Positions 26,560 through 34,270 of a stretch of DNA of 64,000 nt are shown piece by piece. Both the position numbers and the translations under genes were made by a program. The stretch is taken from the NCBI GenBank assembly GCA_019116445.1, contig DXBP01000049.1, positions 62,001-126,000 on the forward strand, in the 5' to 3' direction. Position 1 is the first letter of the stretch, and each line of letters starts with the position of its first letter. The notes under the pieces were generated by a model, which worked only from the letters and a program-made list of their open reading frames with translations, did no database searches and had not been told where the DNA came from. The stretch comes from Candidatus Gemmiger excrementigallinarum (lineage in GTDB: Bacteria > Bacillota > Clostridia > Oscillospirales > Ruminococcaceae).

Positions 26560-27890
26560 ATCGACAGAAAAAACTGGCCGTCCTGGTAGGCGTTCTGGTG
26601 GCGCTGTGCGCCATCATCGCCATCGTTTCCGGCGTGCAGAAACACATGGACACCATCTCCACGGTGGATGAGGAGATCTTCGCCACCGCCGAAAGCGCCC
26701 TGACCGAAGTATCCTGGACCAAGGACGGCACCTCGCTGACCTTTACCCAGACCGACGATACCTGGTCCGATGCATCGGATGCCGCCTTCCCGGTGGATCA
26801 GGACAAGATGACGGAGTTCCTGGAACATTTCGAGAGCGTCCACGCCAGCTTCATCATTGAGGATGTGGAGGACTTCGGCCAGTACGGCCTGGATACCCCC
26901 TCCTGCACCATCACCTTCACCAGCGCCGACGGCGTAACCACCCTGCAGATGGGCGATTACTCCGCCATGGACGAGAAGCGCTATCTGACGCTGGGGGACG
27001 GCACCGTCTACCTCATCGACGATGACCTGGAACAGTATATCGCCACCGACCGGGACGACCTGATGCGCCAGGACAACATCCCCGACTACGATACGCTGGA
27101 CGGCCTTACCGCCACCGGCGAAACGGCCTTCACGGTGGAACACCACCCCGATGAGGCCCTGACCTACACCGACGCCTACGAGTATTATCTCAACGAAAAC
27201 GGCAGTTACAAGGCGCTGTCCACCACCAAAGTGGAGGACTTTGTGACGACGCTGAAGGACCTGGACCGCACCGACTACGCCACCTACACGGCGGATGCCT
27301 CGGTGCTGGGGGACTACGGCCTGGACACCCCGGCGGTGACCTTCACCGTGACCACCACCGCCGATGAGGAACAGAGCACCGCGACCCTGGCCTTCGGCAA
27401 AAAAGGCGACAACTGCTATATGCGGATGGACGATTCGCCTATCATCTATAAGGTGGATGCCGACACCTACGACGATACCATCGCCGCCGCCGGGTACGAT
27501 ACCCTGCGCCCCGATGAGGTACTGGCCCTGAACTGGGACGATGTGCAGAGCATCGACTTCACCATCGGCGACACCACCTACACCGTGGATAAGAAGGGCG
27601 ATACCTACCAGATCGGCGACGATGTGGTGGAATTCGACGATGTATCCGCGGCGGTGGACGGCCTGGTGGTGAACGAATTTAACACCGAGTCCCCGTCCAA
27701 GAAGCAGGAGGCCGCCTTCACGGTCCACCTGGACAACGACGCTTTCCCCACGCTCACCGTCACAGTCTACCAGTATGACGGCGACAACTGCCTGGTACAG
27801 CTGGACGGCACCACGCTGGGACTTGTTTCCCGCTCGCTGGTGGTGGACCTGACCGAAGCAGTGAACGCCATCACCCTGGGGCTGGAATAA
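26556..27890 (+). CDS. DUF4340 family membrane-anchored protein
   Basis: A 444-residue protein with an N-terminal membrane helix (KLAVLVGVLVALCAIIAIVS) and repeated extracytoplasmic modules, visible as paired blocks such as FGQYGLDTPSCTITFT and LGDYGLDTPAVTFTVT, then FGKKGDNCYMRMDD. DUF4340 proteins commonly follow GldG genes. It is the last gene of the operon, before a strong terminator. Function is unknown; probably a partner of the GldG-like protein outside the membrane. Confidence 0.88.
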   Translation: MNRQKKLAVLVGVLVALCAIIAIVSGVQKHMDTISTVDEEIFATAESALTEVSWTKDGTSLTFTQTDDTWSDASDAAFPVDQDKMTEFLEHFESVHASFIIEDVEDFGQYGLDTPSCTITFTSADGVTTLQMGDYSAMDEKRYLTLGDGTVYLIDDDLEQYIATDRDDLMRQDNIPDYDTLDGLTATGETAFTVEHHPDEALTYTDAYEYYLNENGSYKALSTTKVEDFVTTLKDLDRTDYATYTADASVLGDYGLDTPAVTFTVTTTADEEQSTATLAFGKKGDNCYMRMDDSPIIYKVDADTYDDTIAAAGYDTLRPDEVLALNWDDVQSIDFTIGDTTYTVDKKGDTYQIGDDVVEFDDVSAAVDGLVVNEFNTESPSKKQEAAFTVHLDNDAFPTLTVTVYQYDGDNCLVQLDGTTLGLVSRSLVVDLTEAVNAITLGLE

Positions 27891-27923
27891 CGCCGCCCCC
27901 GCAGCCAGAATCCTGACCGCAAC

Positions 27924-27964
27924 AAAGCCCCGCACCGGTTCCACAGACCGGTGCGGGGCTTTTA
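27924..27964 (+). terminator. Intrinsic terminator of the Gld-like operon
   Basis: AAAGCCCCGCACCGG pairs with CCGGTGCGGGGCTTTT, a 15-bp stem. Confidence 0.92.
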
Positions 27965-27999
27965 CAATGCCAGGGCGTTGTCGTTACAAATGTCGGAAG

Positions 28000-28011
28000 T
28001 TGTCAGGACAA
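28000..28011. promoter_or_regulatory. Short inverted repeat upstream of the radical SAM gene
   Basis: TTGTC and GACAA form a 5-bp inverted repeat with a 2-base centre, about 127 bases before the radical SAM start. A TATAGT at 28055-28060 could be the -10. It could be an operator for the nearby TetR protein, but this is speculative. Confidence 0.3.
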
Positions 28012-28137
28012 AGGGGAAAGATTAACAGTGTCGGCTGCGGGGCGGGGGTGGTAGTATAGTACCATTCCCGCGGGGGGCATAAAACGGTACCCCCGCCGCG
28101 TACAAAAGGACTAGCAATCGTATGGAGGTGCACCGTT

Positions 28138-29496
28138 ATGGCACAAAATTCTTCCCTGAAAAATGCCGCGCTCTCTGCCGGTATGGAACAGGTTCTGCAT
28201 TATCTGGAAAAAGACCCCGAAACCAATATCCCCAAGATCATGAAACTCATCGACACCGTGACCCCGAAGGACTGGTACGCCAAACAGCGTGCGGCCTTCC
28301 GCAAGGCCATCGACGAAAAGAGCAACTGGTACCAGCTGATCATGAAGGTGTACGAGCTGGACCCCGGTGTGCGGCAGGCTTTCTTCCGCAACTTTATCCT
28401 CAACGCCAGCCTGCAGGGCAGCGCCCGGCAGGACGAGGTCAGCGCCCGGGAAAACTGCAACGTGCCCTGGGCCATTCTGCTGGACCCCACCTCGGCCTGC
28501 AATATGCACTGCACCGGCTGCTGGGCGGCGGAATACGGCAACCGGCTCAACCTCACCTTTGAGGAACTGGATTCCATCGTCACCCAGGGCAAGGAACTGG
28601 GCACCTATATGTACATCTTCACCGGCGGCGAGCCGCTGGTGCGCAAAAAGGACGTTATCGCCCTGTGCGAAAAGCACAGCGACTGCGAGTTCCTGAGCTT
28701 CACCAACGGCACCCTCATTGACGAGGAATTCTGCCGGGAGATGCTGCGGGTCAAGAACTTCGTGCCCGCCTTCAGCCTGGAAGGGTTCGAGTCCGCCAAC
28801 GATTCCCGCCGGGGCGAGGGCGCCTACCAGAAAGTCCAGAAGGCCATGAAGCTGCTGAAAGACCACAAGCTGCCCTTCGGTATTTCGGCCTGCTACACCA
28901 GCGCCAACTATGCCGACATCAGCAGCGAAGCCTTCTTTGATTCCATCATCGATGCCGGCGCGCTGTTTGTCTGGTTCTTCCACTATATGCCGGTGGGCAG
29001 CGGGGCCGCGCCCCAGCTGCTGCCCACGCCGGAACAGCGCACCGAAGTCTACAACCGCATCCGCGCCTTCCGCCAGACCAAGCCCATCTTCTCCATGGAC
29101 TTCCAGAACGACGCCGAGTACGTGGGCGGCTGCATCGCCGGCGGCCGCCGCTACCTGCACATCAACGCCCGGGGCGATGTGGAACCCTGCGTCTTTATCC
29201 ACTATTCCAATGTGAACATCCGCAACTGCACGCTGCTGGAAGCGCTGAAATCGCCGCTGTTCATGGCCTACCACGACGGCCAGCCCTTCAACGGCAATAT
29301 GCTGCGCCCCTGCCCCATGCTGGAAAACCCCGAAAAGCTGCGCAAGATGGTGCATGACACCGGCGCCGTTTCCACCGACTACGAGTCGCCGGAAGCGGTG
29401 GACACCCTGTGCGACCGCACCACGCCCTACGCCGAAGCCTGGAAGCCCCAGGCCGAAAAACTCTGGAGCGAGAGCCACCCCCACAAGGCGGAATAA
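28138..29496 (+). CDS. Radical SAM protein of unknown function
   Basis: A 452-residue enzyme with a roughly 110-residue helical N-terminal extension, then the radical SAM motif C121-x3-C125-x2-C128 (CNMHCTGC), FTGGEPLVRKKDV and LSFTNGTLIDEE. The C-terminal part has GGCIAGGRRYLHINARGDVE followed by PCVFIHYSN and LRPCPMLENP, a SPASM-like Cys set that could hold an additional cluster. GGAGG precedes the ATG. Relatives are widespread in gut Firmicutes and often sit beside a TetR gene, as here. The reaction is unknown. Confidence 0.82.
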   Translation: MAQNSSLKNAALSAGMEQVLHYLEKDPETNIPKIMKLIDTVTPKDWYAKQRAAFRKAIDEKSNWYQLIMKVYELDPGVRQAFFRNFILNASLQGSARQDEVSARENCNVPWAILLDPTSACNMHCTGCWAAEYGNRLNLTFEELDSIVTQGKELGTYMYIFTGGEPLVRKKDVIALCEKHSDCEFLSFTNGTLIDEEFCREMLRVKNFVPAFSLEGFESANDSRRGEGAYQKVQKAMKLLKDHKLPFGISACYTSANYADISSEAFFDSIIDAGALFVWFFHYMPVGSGAAPQLLPTPEQRTEVYNRIRAFRQTKPIFSMDFQNDAEYVGGCIAGGRRYLHINARGDVEPCVFIHYSNVNIRNCTLLEALKSPLFMAYHDGQPFNGNMLRPCPMLENPEKLRKMVHDTGAVSTDYESPEAVDTLCDRTTPYAEAWKPQAEKLWSESHPHKAE

Positions 29497-29502
29497 GGCG
29501 GC

Positions 29503-30048
29503 TCAGGAATGTAAGATATGCCCCCAGGGATTCTGGAACAGCAGCCAGTACAGCTGGTTGACCATGGTTTCCTTCTCAGCATCGGTGCGCAGGTCCTGCT
29601 CCACCAGCAGCCCCGAAATGCCGCAGGTATAAAAGGTCAGGAAGGCTTCCTCATCCGCCGGTGACATGGCCAGGTTGGGGTGCGCCCGGTGCAGCATATC
29701 CTGCAAATAGGTGGTGAACACCTGCACCAGCCGCCGCTCCATCTGTTCCCGCCAGCGGCTGGCCAAAATATGCTGCAGCGTCCGGCGGTGCTCGGTGGTG
29801 TAATCCACAAACAGCCGCAGCGCCTTGCGGGGGTCATCGGTGTGCATACTTTCTTCCATCAACTGCTGGGCACCCTGGCGGGTCCACCAGTCCACTACAT
29901 CCAGCACATCCTCAAAATGGTAGTAAAAAGTCTGCCGGCTGATGCCGCACAGGGCCACCAGCTCCTTCACGGTGATTTTTTCCAGGCTCTTTTTCTCCAG
30001 CAGCTGGAGCAGTGTATTGGCGATCTGCCGTTTGACATCGGCCGGCAT
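29503..30048 (-). CDS. TetR/AcrR family transcriptional regulator
   Basis: A 181-residue regulator: N-terminal helix-turn-helix (EKITVKELVALCGISRQTFY followed by YHFEDVLDVVDW) and a helical ligand-binding domain. The second of two nearby ATGs (30048) is preferred because GGGAGGGA lies seven to eight bases before it. It converges on the radical SAM gene with only six bases between the two stops and no terminator there, so each transcript would run antisense into the other. Confidence 0.9.
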   Translation of the reverse strand: MPADVKRQIANTLLQLLEKKSLEKITVKELVALCGISRQTFYYHFEDVLDVVDWWTRQGAQQLMEESMHTDDPRKALRLFVDYTTEHRRTLQHILASRWREQMERRLVQVFTTYLQDMLHRAHPNLAMSPADEEAFLTFYTCGISGLLVEQDLRTDAEKETMVNQLYWLLFQNPWGHILHS

Positions 30049-30077
30049 AGACATTCCCTCCCGTTCTGTATTGTATC

Positions 30078-30107
30078 ATTGTAGCACAAAACCACAGGTT
30101 GCGTCAA
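30078..30107 (-). promoter_or_regulatory. Promoter of the TetR gene
   Basis: On the - strand, TTGACG (30102-30107), an 18-base spacer and TACAAT (30078-30083); each hexamer is 5/6 to consensus. Confidence 0.7.
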
Positions 30108-30112
30108 AACAG

Positions 30113-30149
30113 AACCACCCCGCTGTTGTACACAGCAGGGTGGTTTTTT
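30113..30149 (+). terminator. Intrinsic terminator beyond the TetR promoter
   Basis: AACCACCC/GGGTGGTT and GCTG/CAGC stems surround a short loop and are followed by a T-run on the + strand. No + strand gene ends nearby; the first one upstream is the radical SAM gene, whose transcript would have crossed the whole TetR gene antisense. Confidence 0.8.
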
Positions 30150-30322
30150 GCTGTGCCGGCGGGGCGGCAGCCCACGGGGACGCCCCCGGCACCGGCCCGG
30201 AAAAAGATTTTTGCACCTGCCACAAAAATGAAAGAATTTTGCATCGCGGCATATTCTGCAAGGTCCCAAAATGCGGCAAACCCCGTGGCGCAGGCGGATT
30301 CTGGAGCGATTTCTGAAAAATC

Positions 30323-30337
30323 TGTACACTATGTACA
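30323..30337. promoter_or_regulatory. Inverted repeat upstream of the RpiR promoter
   Basis: TGTACA, three bases, TGTACA: a perfect inverted repeat 35 bases upstream of the -35 element of the RpiR gene. It is a candidate regulator-binding site in the 420-base gap 30049-30469. The rest of that gap is AT-rich with no other clear feature. Confidence 0.4.
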
Positions 30338-30371
30338 AAAAATACTGCCAAAATGTAGAGAGTATCCCCGC

Positions 30372-30400
30372 TTGTCATGGCGTATCCTTTCTTTTATACT
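30372..30400 (+). promoter_or_regulatory. Promoter of the RpiR-family gene
   Basis: TTGTCA, 17 bases, TATACT; each hexamer matches the sigma-A consensus at 5 of 6 positions. Confidence 0.75.
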
Positions 30401-30469
30401 GGTATTAGGAAAAATGTTTCATTTTTACGGCGCGCCGCCGGGGTGCGTCCCTCCAAAGGAGTACCATCC

Positions 30470-31315
30470 ATGAATCCGTGTGATTTCTGGGAACTGCTGC
30501 GCTCGCGCTACAGCGAGCTGACCCGCTCAGGCCGGGTGGTGGCCGATTACCTGACCCGCCATGCCGAGGAAGCGCAATATCTGTCCATCTCGGCCCTGGC
30601 GGGGGAGTGCGGCGTGGCGGAAGCCACGATTTTCCGGTTCTGCCGCTCGCTGGGGTTCGACGGGTACAACGAAATGAAGATCGCCCTGGCCCAGGCCAAC
30701 GCGCTGCCGGCGGCGGGGGCCAACAAGCTGGAACCCGGCACCGATACCGCCACCCTGTGCACCCATGCCCTGGCGGTGGTCATGGAAGCCGTCAACGGCA
30801 CCCGCACAGCGCTGGACCCCGATGCCATCGACGCAGCGGCCACCCTGCTGCAGCGGGCAAGGCAGGTGTTCTGCTTCGGGCAGGGGGGCAGCCAGATCCT
30901 GGCCAACGATATCTGGGCGCGGTTTGCCACGGTATCCACCAAATTCCGCACAGCGGGGGACAGCCACATGCAGACCATCGCGGCCAGCCTGATGGTGCCC
31001 GAGGATGTGGTGCTGTTTGTGTCCTACTCCGGTTCCACCCGGGATATGATGGAAACCCTGCGCATCGCCAAGGAGAACGGCGCCAGGGTCATTTTGCTGA
31101 CCCACTATGCCGACGCCCCGGGCACGGCCCTGGCCGACGTGGTGCTGTTGTGCGGTGCCAGGGAGAGCCCGCTGGAAGCGGGCAGCATCGCAGCCAAGAT
31201 CGCGGTGCTTTTTGTGGCCGAAGTGCTGGTACTGCGCTATACCCTGGATAACCAGGAACTTGCAGCCCTGGCCCGGGACCGCACCAGCAAGGCCCTGGCC
31301 CCCAAGCTGCTGTAA
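30470..31315 (+). CDS. MurR/RpiR family transcriptional regulator
   Basis: A 281-residue regulator. The N-terminal HTH_6 domain reads VVADYLTRHAEEAQYLSISA, then GVAEATIFRFCRSLGFDGYN. The C-terminal SIS domain (FCFGQGGSQILANDIWARFA; LFVSYSGSTRDMMETLRIAK) binds phosphosugars. AAAGGAG precedes the ATG at 30470. It has its own promoter and terminator and no adjacent sugar-catabolic gene, so its targets lie elsewhere. Confidence 0.93.
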   Translation: MNPCDFWELLRSRYSELTRSGRVVADYLTRHAEEAQYLSISALAGECGVAEATIFRFCRSLGFDGYNEMKIALAQANALPAAGANKLEPGTDTATLCTHALAVVMEAVNGTRTALDPDAIDAAATLLQRARQVFCFGQGGSQILANDIWARFATVSTKFRTAGDSHMQTIAASLMVPEDVVLFVSYSGSTRDMMETLRIAKENGARVILLTHYADAPGTALADVVLLCGARESPLEAGSIAAKIAVLFVAEVLVLRYTLDNQELAALARDRTSKALAPKLL

Positions 31316-31992
31316 CACAAAAACAAAACCGGGAGGCCCCTGTGGGGGGCCTCCCGGTTTTTGGGTGGATTCAGGCGGGCTGCCTGCCCGATGACGGTGG
31401 CCCAGGCGGCGCCGGCCACCCCCCAGTGGCACAGGAAGATGAACACCGGGTCCAGGATCGTGTTGATAATGGCGCCCAGCAGCATACAGACCATGGAAAA
31501 ACGGGGGCTGCCGTCGGCACGGATCAGGTTGCTGATGGCGTTGGTCAAAATCAGCAGCGGCATACCCACGGCGGTGATGCGGGTGTAGGTCAGGGCGTAG
31601 GGCATCACGCTGTCGGTGCCGCCGAACAGCCGCAGCAGCTGCGGAGCGAACAGTTCCAGCACAACCATGTAGGCAAGGCCCAGCACCACCATCATGGTCA
31701 CGGCGGAGCCCACCACCCGGCGGGCGGCCTCCTGCCGGCCGGCACCCAGATTCAGGTTGAAGCTGGCGGCGCTGCCCACGCCGATGAGCAGCGCAATGGC
31801 CAGGCAGATGGTGGACAGCGGATAGGCCACGTTGGTGGCGGCGTTGCCCAGATACCCCACGCCCTGGCCGATGAAGATCTGGTCCACGATGTTGTACAGG
31901 GAACTCACCAGCATGGCCAGGATGCTGGGAATGGCGAAGGATGCCAGCAGCTGGGGCAGCGGGCGGCTGCCCAGCGGGTTTTCAGTCTGCAT
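31237..31992 (-). pseudogene. MATE transporter, 3'-truncated remnant
   Basis: The first 204 codons are normal MATE: IPSILAMLVSSLYNIVDQIF, GVGSAASFNLNLGAGRQEAA and DPVFIFLCHWGVAGAAWATV. Homology stops near 31378; the frame then reads through the RpiR terminator and antisense to the RpiR gene (about 47 unrelated residues) to a stop at 31237. A complete family member is about 450 residues, so the whole second half-bundle is missing and the product cannot be a full transporter. It starts ten bases after the MarR stop codon, so the two were one operon. A deletion that brought the RpiR gene next to it is the simplest cause. Confidence 0.8.
31327..31363 (+). terminator. Terminator of the RpiR gene
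   Basis: AACCGGGAGGCCCC pairs with GGGGCCTCCCGGTTTTT, a 14-bp stem with T-run. It lies directly beside the breakpoint of the truncated MATE gene. Confidence 0.92.
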
Positions 31993-32434
31993 GGTCGGGC
32001 ACCTCCTCCTCGTTCCGGGCTACGGCACACAGGGCTGCCTGTTTAAGGGCGGCCTGCAGTTCGGCCCGGGTGCCGGGGGCCAGCCCGGTCAGAATTTGTT
32101 CCTGCCACTGCTGCCGCAGGCGAAGAATCTCAGGGTAGATATCCAGCGCCTTCCGGGTGGGGTAGACGCAGAAGGTGCGGCGGTCTTTGGGGTTGCTGCG
32201 CCGCTCCAGGAACCCCAGCTTCTCCAGCGCCACAATGGCCCGGGTCACATTGCTGGGGTGGATGTAAAAAATCTGGAAAAAGCGGTCCTGGGTCAGCCCC
32301 GGGTGCTCGCATACCTCCACAACGTACATATATTGGCTGGCGTTCAGCCCGTAGGGGGCCAGCGCCCGGTCCATGTGCATGGCGGTGTGCCGTGCGCCAA
32401 TGGACATCCATTTGATGCAATCGTCCATTTGCAT
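31982..32434 (-). CDS. MarR family transcriptional regulator
   Basis: A 150-residue winged-helix repressor: MHMDRALAPYGLNASQYMYV, HPGLTQDRFFQIFYIHPSNV, TRAIVALEKLGFLERRSNPK, DRRTFCVYPTRKA. The stop overlaps the MATE start region. Two ATGs are possible (32434, or 32428 with wider spacing from AAAGGAG). It probably represses itself and the MATE gene through the inverted repeats at 32467-32508. Its original target, the pump, is now truncated. Confidence 0.92.
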   Translation of the reverse strand: MQMDDCIKWMSIGARHTAMHMDRALAPYGLNASQYMYVVEVCEHPGLTQDRFFQIFYIHPSNVTRAIVALEKLGFLERRSNPKDRRTFCVYPTRKALDIYPEILRLRQQWQEQILTGLAPGTRAELQAALKQAALCAVARNEEEVPDHAD

Positions 32435-32454
32435 ACTCTCCTTTCCCGTACAGC

Positions 32455-32483
32455 AGTATACACCCGATTCATTGCGTGCGCAA
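32455..32483 (-). promoter_or_regulatory. Promoter of the MarR-MATE operon
   Basis: On the - strand, TTGCGC (32478-32483), 17 bases, TATACT (32455-32460). The -35 lies inside the left arm of the operator. Confidence 0.7.
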
Positions 32484-32508
32484 GTAGTAATTTGCGTACG
32501 CAATGAAT
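32467..32508. promoter_or_regulatory. Double MarR operator
   Basis: Two 17-base arms, ATTCATTGCGTGCGCAA (32467-32483) and TTGCGTACGCAATGAAT (32492-32508), are inverted copies with 16 of 17 positions paired. Each arm itself contains a palindrome (TTGCGTGCGCAA, one mismatch; TTGCGTACGCAA, perfect). The left arm covers the -35 element. This would fit two MarR dimers. Confidence 0.75.
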
Positions 32509-32548
32509 TTTGCCCCGCGGGCCGCTGGCATCTGCCCGCCCGGCGTGG

Positions 32549-32554
32549 TATAAT
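32549..32554 (+). promoter_or_regulatory. Extended -10 of the small EamA gene
   Basis: TGGTATAAT at 32546-32554 has a perfect -10 with an upstream TG-type extension; the -35 (TGGCAT region) is weak. It lies 55 bases before the start codon and 41 bases from the MarR operator. Confidence 0.5.
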
Positions 32555-32609
32555 GCCTTTGACAGCCACCCGGTTGGCTGTACATTTTTTGTAAGGGAAG
32601 CGGTTCCCC

Positions 32610-33023
32610 ATGTGGCTCGTTTTTGCACTGGGGTCGTCGATTTTCGCGGCTCTCACCTCCATTCTTGCCAAAATCGGCATCGATGGCGTCAACTCCAATC
32701 TGGCAACGGCGGTGCGCACCACCGTGGTGCTGGCCATGGCCTGGGGTATGGTGTTTCTCACCAACGCCCAGGGCGGCCTTACCCAGATCAACCGCCGCAG
32801 CTGGCTGTTCCTGATCCTTTCGGGGCTGGCTACCGGCGCCTCCTGGCTGTGCTACTACAAGGCGCTGCAGCTGGGCCCCGCCAGCAAGGTGGTGCCCATC
32901 GATAAGCTCAGCGTCGTCATCACGCTGGTGCTGGCCGCCCTGCTGCTCCACGAGGGCGTTACCCCCAAATCGGCCCTGGGGTGCGTGCTCATCGGCGCCG
33001 GTACGCTGCTGATGGTGATGTGA
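32610..33023 (+). CDS. Small EamA/DMT family membrane protein
   Basis: A 137-residue protein with one EamA domain and four to five membrane segments (MWLVFALGSSIFAALTSILA, TVVLAMAWGMVFLT, FLILSGLATGASWLCYYKAL, VVITLVLAALLLHEG). Full DMT carriers have two such domains; single-domain members are known and probably dimerise. LGPASKVVPIDKLSVVI is typical of the family. It diverges from the MarR gene and ends before a terminator. Substrate unknown. Confidence 0.85.
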   Translation: MWLVFALGSSIFAALTSILAKIGIDGVNSNLATAVRTTVVLAMAWGMVFLTNAQGGLTQINRRSWLFLILSGLATGASWLCYYKALQLGPASKVVPIDKLSVVITLVLAALLLHEGVTPKSALGCVLIGAGTLLMVM

Positions 33024-33080
33024 GCATCGCGCTCAAAGAGGGGACCAGGCCCGCACGGCAAGGACCCGCAGACAAAAATA

Positions 33081-33110
33081 CTCCCCGCCCATCGGGCGGG
33101 GAGATTTTCC
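33081..33110. terminator. Terminator between EamA gene and alcohol dehydrogenase
   Basis: CTCCCCGCCC and GGGCGGGGAG pair with a three-base loop, followed by ATTTTCCTTTT on the + strand. Confidence 0.85.
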
Positions 33111-33113
33111 TTT

Positions 33114-34148
33114 TCAGCAGCGGATGGCCACCTTGATGACGCCGTCCCGGCGGTGCTCGAACAGGTCGTAGGCCGCCTCGATGTCCTTGAGGTCATAGGT
33201 GTGGGTGACCAGCGGGGTGGTGTCCAGCTTGCCCGCGGCGATCAGGTCCAGTGTTTCCCGGCAGTGGCAGCCGTCCACACCGCCAGTCTTGAAGATCAGG
33301 TTCTTGCCGTACATATCCGGCAGCGGCAGCACCTGGGGCGCATCGTACAGCGCCACCACCGTCACGATGGCGTTGGGCCGGGCGCACTGCCACGCCAGCC
33401 GGAAGGTTTCGTCGCTGCCGGCTACTTCCAGCACGGTGTCGGCCCCACCGTGGTCGCTGTGGGCCTGCACAAAGTCCGGCAAATCTTCCGGCGGGGCGGT
33501 GAGCACCTGGGGATAGTGGGCCCGCACAAAGGCCAGGCGGTCGGCGTCCTTGTCGCACACAAGGATGCGTTTGGGGTGGTACAGCGCCGCACACTGCAGG
33601 GTGCACAGCCCCGTGGGGCCTGCCCCCAGAATCAGCACGGTGTCCTCCGGTTGGATCTCGGAGATCTGGGCCGCCCAGTAGCCGGTGGCCAGCACGTCGC
33701 CCACAAACAGCGCCTGTTCGTCGGTGACGGTGTCGGGGATCTTCGTCAGCCCCTGGTCGGCGTAGGGCACCCGCACGTACTCGGCCTGGCCGCCGTCGAT
33801 GCGGCAGCCCAGCGCCCAGCCGCCCTCGGGGTCGGTGCAGTTGTTCACCCAGCCGTGGCGGCAGAAAAAGCAGTCGCCGCAGAAGGTTTCCACGTTCACG
33901 GCCACCCGGTCGCCGGGACGCACGGTGGTCACCCCGGCGCCTACCTGCTCCACAATGCCCACCATCTCGTGTCCCACCGTGATGCCCGGCACCGCCCGGG
34001 GCACCGACCCGTGCTTGATGTGCAGGTCACTGGTGCAGATGCTGCCCAGCGTCACCTTCACGATGGCGTCCCGGTCGTTCTGCAGGGTGGGTTTGGGTTT
34101 GTCCAGCAGGGCAAAGGCGCCCTGTTTCACATAGGTATATGCCAGCAT
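33114..34148 (-). CDS. Zinc-dependent alcohol dehydrogenase (MDR superfamily)
   Basis: A 344-residue oxidoreductase. The catalytic zinc site is Cys38 with His60-Glu61 (GHE); the structural zinc ligands Cys90, Cys93, Cys96 and Cys104 lie in CGDCFFCRHGWVNNC. The NAD(P)-binding fold begins at VLILGAGPTGLCTLQCAALY and has an acidic residue after the second strand (LVCDKDADR), which favours NAD. AAAGGAGG precedes the ATG. It resembles sorbitol/threonine-type dehydrogenases; the substrate cannot be read from the sequence. Monocistronic. Confidence 0.92.
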   Translation of the reverse strand: MLAYTYVKQGAFALLDKPKPTLQNDRDAIVKVTLGSICTSDLHIKHGSVPRAVPGITVGHEMVGIVEQVGAGVTTVRPGDRVAVNVETFCGDCFFCRHGWVNNCTDPEGGWALGCRIDGGQAEYVRVPYADQGLTKIPDTVTDEQALFVGDVLATGYWAAQISEIQPEDTVLILGAGPTGLCTLQCAALYHPKRILVCDKDADRLAFVRAHYPQVLTAPPEDLPDFVQAHSDHGGADTVLEVAGSDETFRLAWQCARPNAIVTVVALYDAPQVLPLPDMYGKNLIFKTGGVDGCHCRETLDLIAAGKLDTTPLVTHTYDLKDIEAAYDLFEHRRDGVIKVAIRC

Positions 34149-34216
34149 ACAAGATGCCTCCTTTGCCTTTTATGGTAGCACAGCGCGCCGGAAAAAACCA
34201 GTGTTTCCCGGGAAAT

Positions 34217-34252
34217 ACAAAAACGGGCAGGCCCCTCGCAGGGGTCTGCCCG
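34217..34252 (-). terminator. Terminator of the YibE/F gene
   Basis: On the - strand, CGGGCAG/CTGCCCG with inner AGGGG/CCCCT, followed by TTTTTGT. Confidence 0.85.
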
Positions 34253-34270
34253 CAAACCGCGGCAGAAAAA

